A stretch of 64,000 nucleotides of DNA from Maylandia zebra. Its lineage: Eukaryota > Chordata > Actinopteri > Cichliformes > Cichlidae. Of the stretch, positions 44,189 through 54,444 are shown piece after piece; positions within the stretch are counted from its first letter, which is position 1, and the number at the start of each line of letters is the position of its first letter. The notes beneath the pieces are model-generated. The model did not search any database. It was not told the DNA's origin and saw nothing but the letters and a program-made list of their open reading frames with translations. The translations under genes and the position numbers were made by a program. The stretch spans positions 6,640,844-6,704,843 of the forward strand of contig NC_135178.1 of NCBI RefSeq assembly GCF_041146795.1, given 5' to 3'.

Positions 44189-47100
44189 ACTTTATATGAA
44201 TATTTCAGGGAGAAGTAGTTTTAAAAGTAATTTAAAGTGGGAAAAAATATAATATTATAGCACTTTTTATGGTGTGGTCGATTTTTGGCTCTAGGACCAA
44301 ATAAGGATGTTTTTAAGGACCTTCCAAGGGTTAACGGCTCACTCAAGGAGGGAAGCTGTTAGCAACCTCACAGCTAACGATGCTAGCTGGAAAAATAGAT
44401 GTTATTGTTCATTTTGGGAATAATTTGCTGCTAATTTCTCAAAATAGACTGACGACTTTATTGTCCAAGCAGAATTGCAAGTTTAATGTAAACATTTCGA
44501 CTCTCAATAAAGTAATTCCCCCCCCCCCTTAATCTGTGCCACTCCGCCCTACAAGGAGTCCTCGGCTAATGTTTTACACAGAGCTGCACTACACCATTAA
44601 GGCACATTGTTTGGCGCTGAAGTTCGCTCGAAGGCCTGCATCTTGGGTTTTTTAGCAGCTGTGTATTAAGTGCTAAGCACGACCGCTTTATGAATGCATC
44701 CTGGCATTAAATGGTCTGAAATGGACTAATTTTCTTGGAAATGCAGTTCTCCTTCGTTGTTATATTAGAGATGTTGTTTTTGGATGTTTGAACAATATTA
44801 TTAGAATAAATAATGATGATGATAATAATAGCGCTGATATTTGCATAAGTAGTCCTGCTGGGGTGCTGAAAGTTGCCTTTGTGTTTAATTAAAAACTACC
44901 TTTTTGTATTTCAAAATTGACAAGTCTGTATACAACTCAGTGCTGCTTACAATCAAATAAGTATGAATACTTTAGTTTAAACCGGGATTTGCTCCCACAG
45001 GGCTTAAATTTCTACAAGAGTATCAAATTGTGACAATCGCTCCTGCTTCAAATCCTACAGTTTTCAGTGTTTGCTAAAGCACTTCAGCCTCTCTTCGTTG
45101 CAGATCAGGAACTTGAATACCATGTTCTCTCGCTTGAAAAGGATGGTGCCACTGATGCGACCAGACCGAAAGCCCAGCAAAGTGGACACACTCAAAGCTG
45201 CCACAGAATACATTCGACTGCTGCTTGCAGTTTTGCAGGAAACTGAAAGTGTAAGTACTGCGCTCGGCAGGACTCTCTGAAATGACAAGTGTATTGTTTT
45301 CCAAGAGCAACACTACCACTTATTGTGAAATGTTGATCTGTGTTTTGTTTTCGTTTATTTTAGGATGATGGCAGTGGGACTGATTTCTTAAAGAATGCAA
45401 TCGCCTACAGTCAGACTGAAGGCCTTGGTAGTGACTTTTGGCGAGTGGATGATGTAAGTGGTGTCTGTTTCTTCAGTAAAGGGACGCTGTTGTATCAACC
45501 TACTAATGGTGCTAATCCACATTCAGAATGTGCATACATCATTAAATGGAGCGTCACATACATACTAGTGCTTTGGCCTAAGTTCCTGCAGTTTAGTTTT
45601 GCATTTGCATGTCTGTTGGGTTGATTTCAGGTTAGTGCGTTAGCCATTAACGCCTATCCCCATTCTTTGCATTGAGAAACTCTTTGCTGTAAGTAAGCCT
45701 AACAGCTTCCAGAGCATTTATTCTGGCCATATGGCAAGAAGGTCATCACTGCTTCAAGCACTGTCTATATGATCTGGTCAGAGAGCAAGGACGGAAAGCA
45801 GTGTTCTGCCCTTGAAGAAGAGACATCTGCCCAAGATGAAGAAACTTCCTCTCCAGAAGATGAGGGGACAATCTCCAAAGAGGCTGACTGCATCACCACT
45901 GAAGATGAGTACTAGCCAGTGTGTGAATCCTCTTCTTTGGGGGAGGATTGGGGTTTGGGGGCATGGAGGTGGAGGCCGAGCAGCTGATGGAAAAGAACAT
46001 AGGAGCATTTTCTGAGACCGAGGAGCCGGTGACTGAGTGGATCCCTCATGAAAGGAAAACCATGTGGGTCCCACTACTGAAGAGAGACTGCTCTACAATC
46101 CAGTACCCACTGGTATCAAACCAGATGTCACCCTGTATGCAGTTCCCTGCACTAGCAGCCTGAGATCTACTTTTGACTTTTTTTATAACAAAGGAGATCT
46201 TTTAGCTGCTGTGCACCCTTACAAACCTGCACGGGAGGCAAAGGTGTGAGGATTGGAGGATTATAGATGAAGTGGAGATGTGAGCCTGAACCAGAATGAA
46301 GCAATACGTAGCATGTTGGATGACAACACCGGAAGTTCTCAGGAAGTAAAAAAGGGAAAGGGGTTCAGACATTCAATAATTTCCCCCAGGGATCAATAAA
46401 GTATTCTGATTCAGACTCCAACTGACGGAGGAGCTCTGAGGACAACGTCTTTCCTTCGGGCACCTTGGCACTGAGGAACTCCTCAGATGAAAACTGGCAC
46501 AGGGGAAACAACCCAGAGCTTCCTCCCCAGCTCCTCCAGATGCAACAGAGGAAGATTTTGTTGTCTGTCTTTGGCTTCACCAAAACTACCACATGCCAAA
46601 GCAACGGAGGAATGTGCTTCTTTTGACAGCAACACACAAGGAACCAGCAGTCAGTGATGGGGAATAGAGGATGCCTAGAAACAAGAAGCAATCCTGGACT
46701 ACAATAGACACAAATACAGCTTAGATAACTTGGAGAGGATGTTGGCACCTCAAGTTGTTGAAGGAAAACTAGCTGCTGGCTCTTTTCTCCAATCTCCTGG
46801 ATGTCTTGGGATATGATGCCTTTGTCCTGCCGGAAACAACTTCACTGAAGTGGGGGAGTGCTCTACAAATGAAGAGCGATCCTGGGAGAGCTGGGGCACA
46901 TGCTGGTGACCTCAACAGCTGCAAGACACCCTTGTCCCTGATTCTCAGCCACTTCTGCCGTTGATCCCAAGATACAGTAGTCTGAACAGGTGTGACCCAC
47001 ACCCCACCAATGAAATGAGAAGAAGGTGCAAAAGGCGCACCTCCAGGATTGGAACAGCAGCCCCTTGCACCAGGTGTACAGGGTGGGCCATTTATATGGA

Positions 47101-48512
47101 TACACTGTAATAAAATGGGAATGGTTGGTGATATTAAAGTCCTGTTTGTGGCACATTAGTATTTGTGAAGGGGGGCGCAAACTCCTCAAGACGGGTGGTG
47201 GCCATTTAGAAGTTGGCCGTTGAAACCAAGCACACCATTGTTTTTCTTGTGACATTACCAATAAGTTTGTGTCACATGGCCCTCTTCCTATTTGGGGGGG
47301 GGGAGTTGTATCCAAGGTGGCTGACTTCTAAATGGCCACCAATTTTATAGCCTTTTGTAGACTTAAACAAGGGGTGCCCGTTTTTGGCCACGAGCAAGCT
47401 GAGAGGGAGTTTTTATGTTTTTGCTTTGAGGTTGTCTTCCAGCTAGTGCAGTGGACAAACTGGTGTTTAAAGGGTTAAAAATGTAAAAAGTAATAACTAG
47501 CTTATATTTATGAAAAGAACTGAAGTTAGTTAAAAGCTTTATGCAGAAAGAAGGGTTTAAAAAAACCCATGAAAATAATAAAAATTACAGACCTTATCTG
47601 TTGGCTGGAAGGTTAGTGATTTTGAACAAACCCGGAGGGTCAATACATAATTTTTTTTTTTTCATAAAGCCACAAGCAGCAATAAACCATTCATTCCTGA
47701 GCAAAACATAAAACTACATCAGCTCACTGTCAAAAGTATATAGATATTTATTACAAAATATTAGCATATTAAATGAAATTATATCTGTTAGTGGAGACTT
47801 TTCCAGTGTGTTAGGGTGAGCTATCGTATCCAACATGAAGTGCAGCTTTTCCAGGAAAGTGCTAAATGAACAGTCACACTTTTTACCATCTCATTTGATT
47901 GTTGTTCTGGTTTAGTTGGTCTTGCTTTACTACAGTTGACCAGTCACTGTTCCCAGAAATGAATGTTTTATCTAACTGTGCTCTTTCTCCCTGCCAGTTG
48001 CTGAGCATGTCAGAGGAACAAATTGATGATGGATTCATTTTACCCCCTGAACCGGTGACAGACGATGGAGAGATGACCAGACTGATGTTGCAGCACTGTG
48101 TGATGCCAACATACCAGTTCATCATCCAAGTAGCTCCTGATCAGCCTGCGGTAACTCATCAATGTACTTCATGTTTTCAGGGGTCGGTGTTCAGCCTGTC
48201 AGTCAAAAAGAGAGGGAACCTCAGTCTGGATTACTCATCTGATTTGAGGCTTACTAATGTTTTTTTGTTTTTGTTTGTTTGTTTGTTTTTAAGTGCAACA
48301 GTGCACACATCTGCAGGTCTATAGCTAAGATTAGAATTTTCAGTTGAGTCCCACGAGGCAAAACCAAGAACTCTGCTCATGCTGAAATGCAGCAGTGTGC
48401 TTGTTGACATGGTGACTCTGGTCACTTTTGACCCCATAGCCTGTACTCCGTCCTCCCTTGGGACACACAGTAGTGGGGTTAAAATAAAGACTAGTAGATA
48501 AGTGACATGAAA

Positions 48513-48547
<35 letters not shown>

Positions 48548-48552
48548 AGACC

Positions 48553-48589
<37 letters not shown>

Positions 48590-49288
48590 AAAAACGGCAC
48601 ATCTCTAAAATTGGCCAAATAAAAGCTCAACACATTACACTGGCATAATTTAACAACTAAGCCAGAATGCACAAGTGGTGTGTGTGTGTGGGGGGGGGGG
48701 GAACCAAGTACACAAAGTAAATCAGGGGTTTATTGTAATTTTTTTCATTAATCAAGTTGCATACAGAATTGACCCTGATATATCAGTGACAGCTGGAGTA
48801 ACCTTTCAGAAGGAAGATGGGCAATGTTTATGCAGTTCTTGGAAGACAAACCCTGCAAACAATAGGCAATCACATGTTTAATTCCACGAATGATCTGGCA
48901 GAAACATTCTTCAATTACAGCTGACAATCGGCGCACAGCATTTGATTGTCTTCTGAGTAGTGCCAACATCTGAAAGGTTCAAGCAGTCCTGACAAGTGCC
49001 TGAGCATCTGATTGGATAATTTAGGTGAAGAGGTTTAGATAACGCCAGAGCGAGGGTTTTATCCCCGCACTTATGTCATTATGCTGTACACAGAACTATT
49101 GTGACAAGCAGACTTCAGTTTTCAGTGTTTGTGCATCAAATTATGAACATGTAATCCTCCTGGACTGTAAGAGTGAAAAATTGACTTTTATCCAGCAGAG
49201 GAAATGCTTAACATTGTAAGGACTTGAACATTAACTTTTTTTTTTTTTTTTTTTTTTTGTCTTCCAACAGATGTCTCAACCTTGCTAA
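42880..49288 (+). CDS. figla: figla, oocyte bHLH transcription factor (5 coding exons)
   Basis: FIGLA is a germ-cell bHLH activator that pairs with an E-protein on E-boxes to switch on zona pellucida and other oocyte genes. Exons 42880-43065, 45104-45250, 45364-45453, 47998-48150 and 49271-49288 join in frame into 197 codons and a TAA. The bHLH spans about residues 52-107. The basic region reads [12 protein letters not shown] and keeps the E-box-contacting Glu-Arg. Helix 1 is [12 protein letters not shown], the loop [13 protein letters not shown], and helix 2 [12 protein letters not shown]. RKPSKVDxLKxATEYI is a FIGLA signature. The C-terminal part is acidic and poorly conserved, as usual. 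An upstream in-frame GTG at 42844 is unlikely as a start. A neighbouring add2-like gene in the same order as in human supports the call. Confidence 0.95.
43117..44331. mobile_element. Unclassified element with perfect 20-bp inverted repeat in figla intron 1
   Basis: TTTGGTCCTAGAGCCAAAAA at 43301-43320 has its exact inverted copy at 44282-44301. A weaker outer inverted match (AACCCTTAGAAAG..GGTCC at 43117-43137 and AAGGACCTTCCAAGGGTTAA at 44316-44335) suggests the element is about 1.2 kb. The interior has T/A-rich spacer, a GT microsatellite and a GC-richer core at 43790-44070. No known transposase or target duplication was recognised. Confidence 0.6.
44137..44186 (+). repeat. GT microsatellite
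   Basis: A GT run of about 48 bp, inside the unclassified intron-1 element. Confidence 0.95.
45104..45250 (+). CDS. figla: figla exon 2 (helix-loop-helix)
   Basis: This exon has 49 codons encoding [18 protein letters not shown] through [20 protein letters not shown]. The acceptor is TCGTTGCAG and the donor GTAAGT. Confidence 0.96.
45364..45453 (+). CDS. figla: figla exon 3
   Basis: This exon has 30 codons, [15 protein letters not shown] through FWRVDD. The acceptor is TATTTTAG and the donor GTAAGT. Both junctions are phase 0, like the rest of the gene. Confidence 0.88.
45785..47081 (+). pseudogene. Decayed piggyBac-family transposase in figla intron 3
   Basis: An acidic N-terminal-like segment reads [20 protein letters not shown] (about 45800-45860). 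Then follow [20 protein letters not shown] (about 46110-46185), [17 protein letters not shown] (about 46690-46745) and [20 protein letters not shown] (about 46797-46855). The C-terminal cysteine-rich end is [20 protein letters not shown] (about 47013-47078). Order and content match piggyBac/PGBD transposases. Frames change repeatedly and the catalytic core around the first two Asp residues is missing, so it is dead. Confidence 0.8.
47082..47340. mobile_element. Rearranged end of an IS630/Tc1-like element
   Basis: GGGTGGGCCATTTATATGGA followed by TACACTGTAATAAAATGGGA is the terminal sequence of a widespread fish element. After about 130 bp the orientation flips (AAGCACACCATTGTTTTTC, GTCACATGGCCCTCTTCC). 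It begins exactly where the piggyBac cysteine motif stops. Confidence 0.6.
47998..48150 (+). CDS. figla: figla exon 4
   Basis: This exon has 51 codons, [20 protein letters not shown] through [10 protein letters not shown]. The acceptor is CTGCCAG and the donor GTAACT. The acidic text is typical of the FIGLA C-terminal region. Confidence 0.88.
48514..48590 (+). repeat. GT microsatellite and poly-A run
   Basis: A GT run at 48514-48544 and an A run at about 48559-48586, in figla intron 4. Confidence 0.9.
49271..49288 (+). CDS. figla: figla exon 5 (last five codons and stop)
   Basis: After a long T tract and TTCCAACAG, MSQPC and TAA follow in phase 0. A possible polyadenylation signal, ATTAAA, is at 49357-49362. 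The short coding part rests on splice-site quality only. Confidence 0.7.
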   Translation: MSQPC

Positions 49289-49364
49289 GCAGTGTTTACA
49301 GCAGCTGATGTGGCCTGATATTGGACACCTGCCAGGTTTGCGTTTTGAACACTAATATTAAATC

Positions 49365-50470
49365 AGTTTACAGAAATGCAAGTGATGAAATGTTGGTGGG
49401 ATCAGAATTTAATGATCAAGAATGTAATTGACTGCAGATCAAATCAAGTTAGTAAAGGCCCTGAATGATTAAATATCATTCTTGCTTTACTATTCTAAAA
49501 ATATATGTGAAGTACAAAATTACTCAATGTGTACAAATGTTGCCCTCATGTGGTCTGAATGAGCATCTCAGAATGATTAAGGGTGTGAGTACTACTATAT
49601 TCTAATTGGGCCTGATTTCATAGAATCTTTGTGTGTAATGATGTAATTGCCCTTAATTTCTTTTTTTCTTCTCTCAAAGCACTGGATGTGCATCACATAA
49701 AGTAGCCTATAGTTGAGTCTTTTTAAAAGTGTTGTTGCACTGCCCTCTGGTGGAGCGTTCCACTGTCTAATCTGTAGTTTCTGTTTCACCTCTGACCAGG
49801 GTACTAAAAATACCAGATTAGCTGCCGTTTGCATTGCCGATTTTTAGATTCCTGAATGTGAATTAAGGCTTCCTACAGAAACTTTTATTTAAATGGCTCG
49901 TAGTTTTAAGCGGACATTCTAGCCAATGCAACAGCTTCCTTTGAACACTCGTGCTTCTACAAGTGGTGTGACGCAGCGCCACACAGGAGTTATTCTCACA
50001 TCACTGCTGTGAATAGAACTCCAAAAAGGATGTATTAGAACTGTTTAAGAATAGATGGATAATGTTGAATTAATCACTTTAGTCTACTAGAGAACTTTAT
50101 TTCGTTGTTAAAACATGAAGATGTAAAGCATGTAGTATGTGCTTGTAGTGTCTTATCCTTCATATAACATAAATGATAAACAACGCTGATTAAACACATA
50201 CATTTAAAGGGAATTTTAAGATTAAATGAACTAAAACAGTTAAGTGTTTGGGCTTCGTACTCTTTACATGTCCAAAGTTGACTATAACTCGAGTGACCTT
50301 GACCTGAAGGTCAGATGTCAACTTGAGAACAAGGTGTAGAGGCTGATGTTCACCACTGGCTGCTGCCAGGATTTTTATACATACTCCTCCATTTTCAGGG
50401 GATTAAAAGTAATTGGACTCCTGAAGTTCATAGGAAGGATAATGACATAATTATTTCAATGGTCAAGAGA
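49365..50470. other. Region after figla, nothing certain
   Basis: Intergenic DNA downstream of the figla stop. TGCCCTCATGTGGTCTGAAT (49540) and ACTGCCCTCTGGTGGAGCG (49738) are short dispersed-repeat-like motifs also found near 16140. No gene is recognised. Confidence 0.45.
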
Positions 50471-50720
50471 ACCAAATTTTCAAAATCATGAACGCACTCG
50501 AACAGGTAGACAGATCATTGTCAATCTACAGTCAAGAGACATGTTTGTGAATGTAAAGTCTCTATGTTCACAAACGATCCTGGTTTCACTCAAGAACAGG
50601 AAGCACAGGTTTGACTTTGCTAGGATACAACTGAAAGAGCCTGATCGTTGTACACATGAAACGAAAGTTAACTTGTAACAATTTGAGAGAAACGTGTCAG
50701 CATAAAGTCTATAAAACGTG
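50470..50720 (+). mobile_element. Old Tc1-like transposase fragment
   Basis: The text around 50590-50670 reads RKHRFDFARIQLKEPDR then ETKV with stops. It resembles the Tc1 block that precedes the first catalytic Asp. Ends were not found. Confidence 0.5.
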
Positions 50721-50916
50721 TAGGTAATGCCAGTGAAGCAGTCACTGATGACGTGAATGCTGATAGAAGCAGGGTGAAATGTGAAGCGTACAGACAGGAC
50801 TCTAGTTTAACTCCCCCCCCCGGCTTAACACCACAGCTTTACATGTTCACTCCATACAGACAATATTGATTTGTAAATGATTATTTGGAGCACATTTCTA
50901 CAAAACAGATAAGTTA

Positions 50917-51318
50917 CCGTATTTTTTTTAATTTATTTATTTATTTTTTTTGGGGACCATAAGGCACATTAAGCGAAACAAAACAGTCAGATAAGTCAAA
51001 CTTTAGTCAACTCATTCGTCTTGCTTCCTCCACTTCCGTGCCATTGATTCATTAATGTCTCGCAGCTGCTCTATTCCCATGTTCTACTGCGTGACTGAGT
51101 TTACACACATTATGGTAATATTATGTGGAAGCATGCTATGCATTATTCTGAGGCTCCTGACTACTGTGGCCGTAATGCTCTGACAATCTACAAAGCGGTG
51201 CGGCTTTGTAACTTAGCAAAGTCATACTAAAACATTTTGACAGATTTTTGAGCACAGTGTCCCACATAAAACCGGTTTGCAGTCAGTAAGCACAACCAGA
51301 ATTCATAAGGCGCACTTT
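50917..51318. mobile_element. MITE-like block, copy 2 of the TTACCGTATT / TAAGGCGCAC family
   Basis: It begins TTACCGTATTTTTTTTAA and ends CATAAGGCGCACTT. Internal markers GGTAATATTATGTGGAAGC, GGCCGTAATGCTCTGACAA and AAGCGGTGCGGCTTTGTAAC align in order with 25640-25941. Confidence 0.7.
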
Positions 51319-51860
51319 TGAGAACATCTTACCTTGGGCATGGGCGTCTGAGAGGTTCTGCCCTTGACTATCTCTGGTGTAGACCATGATATGGGCATAA
51401 TGTGTCTGTTGTTGACCAGAGACTTTCTGAGTTGCGGAAACTTTTTTTTTTTTCTCTCTCTCCTCTCTGGGGTACTCGAAGGGCTGGTTATGTTAAAAAC
51501 TGGGGGCTGTGTGAGCTTAATGTGGTGAGGCTTGGTATTCACACTCTGCTCCTAAATATGTTGAAGAAAAAAAATGTGGGTGAATTGCTCGTTTACAGCG
51601 TTGAAAACAAAAACGTGCACAGAGCCGTGCATGAAATGAAGCCCCAAAGAATTTGTGTTGAATTGGGTATTATTGAATTACTCAAATTGTTGCAGCCTGA
51701 ATAGGCAAACATGTTTCTAGTGATTGATAAATGGTATGAATACTTTAAGGAAACCAAGTTGTTGAGTGTTGTGATTTTTCTTTTTAGGGTCCTGTTGCTT
51801 TGAAGAAAAGGATTGTTTTGAAGAAAGCAGACTTTCATTTGTGGTGTTTTAACCTTTTGG

Positions 51861-51907
51861 GTTTTTTTTTTTTTTTTTTTTTTTTTTTGGTGGTTTTTTT
51901 TTTTTTG
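51861..51907 (+). repeat. Poly-T tracts followed by a TTG run
   Basis: Two long T runs separated by GGTGG, then (GTT)n up to about 51920. Likely a decayed retroposon tail or polymerase-slippage tract. Confidence 0.8.
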
Positions 51908-52469
51908 TTGTTGTTGTTGTTGAAGTAAATGTTTTGATTCTCATTTTACAGATTGTATCCTTGGCAGCCTTAAAATGTAAAAGGAATTTTGTTTTTGTAA
52001 TTTCACTTATGAAATTGTTTTCTGTGTAGGCCTATTAGAAGCCTGTTATATACAACACTTGTTGTAAGAGTCATGTAAATGTTAAACTCGTGTTAGTGTT
52101 CAAGAAGGTTTTCTTTGGGGGGGGAAGACTTGTGCTGATTAACAGAATGAATTTGTCACACTGCTGTCACTTGTTAATGTTATTAAATACAAGTGGAAAT
52201 GTGAAAATGCATGAAAAATTAAAGACTGTAGTTCTTTGTTTCCTTTTGTTTTGATTCAGCTTTAAATAAAAAAAAAAACAAAAAAAAAAACCTTTGTTCG
52301 GATATTTATATTTTATAAACCCAGCAGTAGAAAATTTTAAAGCTTCATACACTTCAGTTCACTTATAAGGACAATTAAGGTTCAAAAGACCTGATGAATT
52401 CTGACCAGGTCCCTGCAGTTCAAGAGTAAAGAGGCTTTAAAGGTTTGAAAGCCTGTGTGGAAAGGCAAC

Positions 52470-52490
52470 ACCCCCCCCCCCCCCCCCCCC
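52470..52490 (+). repeat. Poly-C tract
   Basis: About 20 C in a row. Similar C tracts occur at 57060-57077 and 44519-44528. Confidence 0.9.
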
Positions 52491-53094
52491 ATGATTGCTG
52501 CAAAAGATCTTTAGAAATATTTAGAGAAACTGATACTGTTCTGCTTTTCAGGTCTACATGAAGAACATCACTTGAACCCTCATCTGCAGTCTGCAACGCA
52601 ACATCAGCAGTTTTGTCGGCACAACCTAGCAACTAATTGGAAACTAGGGATTACCAATTGACTATTTTTGTGTAGCTCAGTGTACAGAAAGTTGGTGTGT
52701 GTGTGTCTAGTTTGTATTAGATTTTGTCATTTGATGTAATTGTTGTAGCTGGGAGTTCTTCAGCAGCCATATCATCACACTTTCCTTGGGCGCGTTTGAG
52801 TAGGTGTATACATTTCGGGTAAGTCATTAATGTACAAACGGAACAACAGAGATCCCAAAGTTGAACCTAGAGGTACTCCAACGTTTGATTAATCTATTCC
52901 CCCCGTGTGATGTAGATCCTTGAGAAGAGTAAAAAGTCCACACAAATAAGAAGTTAATACAGTCTGTACACCTTAAAACAATCAGATCCATGAGCTCAAG
53001 CTACAGTCATCTAGGGTGTTGATACAACTCGTAACCAATCTGAACCTCAGCAGTTTTTTTCTGACTCAAGGCAGCAGCAGGAAACAAGCAGAAG

Positions 53095-53640
53095 TACCAG
53101 CCTCTGCCACCCACCACCTATTATTTACATCTGCTTCCAACCTACAGTAGCCATGTGTTGCCTCCAGCTGCTCATAACACCCACCTGCTCCCTCATGCAG
53201 TTTACGGAGCTGGGAAGGAAACCACACACACCTCCCCATTCAGCCTCTCGTCCACTGTTCGATCCCCATCCAACAGTCTCTTACAAAGACCATTAAAACA
53301 TATAACATCCCTCTGCTGGTCTAATCTCCACCCCCACAGAGCTGCAGGCACGTCACCTACGGTCTCATTTAACCGCAGTCCAGTTGCTACACCACATGAA
53401 TGTTCTAAGGACCATCGACGGCCTCAACCTACAACCTACAGCTTCCTCCTCCACTTGCAGATTAAAGCAGATCGCAGGAGCTAAAGCTTCCACCTACTGC
53501 CTCATCCAGGCAATTTCACCAGCACCATGAACCCAAATAGCTGAAAAGTGATGTCATGTTTAAAACAACTGCCAACCCCACACCTACAACCTCATCCCGC
53601 ACCTTTAATCTCAGCTGCAGATGCCAACAGAAACCTTGAA
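53095..53640 (+). repeat. G-poor, CCTACA/CCTCATC-rich tract
   Basis: Over about 540 bp the plus strand is strongly C-over-G biased. It repeats variants of CCACCTAC, CCAACCTAC, CAACCTAC and CCTCATCC at irregular spacing. It looks like a decayed minisatellite. The open frame at 53155-53484 is a by-product of the composition. Confidence 0.55.
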
Positions 53641-53892
53641 GCCAAATCTCCTTCAAACAAAATGGTCATGAGTAGAAATGTTCAACTAAATCCTACATAG
53701 TTCTAAAGTACTCTTGATGTGATTATAAATACACAGTGATGTGTAAATTTTAAGGAAATTGGGCTGAATGATGAAAAAAAATCACATTTCTGAAAGTAAA
53801 ATATCTTAAAAGAGCTTGAGCTGTTTTAATCTTTATATGATCCTTAAAATCCTGACTCTTTTTACCCTAAGGATGAAAAATGACACCCTCCC

Positions 53893-54442
53893 AAAAACTG
53901 CTGTAAAAGTATTACTATATAATACTTTTTTCCACTTTAAATGACTCAGTCTTTTAAAGCTACTTCAGCCTGTGAAATACATTGTAAAATGTTTTATTTT
54001 AACCCTTTAAAGGTCAGTGTGTTTACAGAGCTCCACTGTTTTATATCGGAAAAGAATACCAGCAGCGGAAAGTCTAAAAAGTACATTTCAAGGAGTGTTT
54101 TATTATTTTTATTAGGTCCTAAGATGGGTCAATGCTTGGAGGCAACATTGCTTTTCATGCATTTTTCATTTTTTCTGTCATGTCAGATTTTTTTAAAATG
54201 ATAGCTTTGCAAAAATTGCTGTAAAATGTTATACAGTAATATTTTTTCCACTTTAAATGACTCAGTCTGAAATATCAATATCAAATATTACATTTAATTA
54301 TATTTTGGATTTTAACCCTTTAAAGGCCAGTATGTTTGCATAGCTCCACTGTTTTGTTTTGTTTTGTTTTGTTTTAACAACTTCAGCCTGAAATATAAAT
54401 ATAAACTATTAAGTAGAGTTTTGGGACTTTAACCCTTTAAAG
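53893..54442 (+). repeat. Partial tandem duplication (two long copies, one short)
   Basis: AAAACTGCTGTAAAA..TTTCCACTTTAAATGACTCA through TTTAACCCTTTAAAGG and GAGCTCCACTGTTTT occurs at 53893-54036 and again at 54211-54354. A third partial unit (CTTCAGCCTGAAATATAAAT to TTTAACCCTTTAAAG) is at 54379-54442. Spacing between the first two is about 318 bp. Confidence 0.8.
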
Positions 54443-54444
54443 AA

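Noticed and set aside
48151..48324. Read-through extension of figla exon 4
   Set aside because: The frame stays open past 48150, but it enters a T-rich tract. A GT donor at 48151 and a phase-0 exon ending at TAA 49288 give a better gene model; intron-retaining transcripts cannot be excluded.
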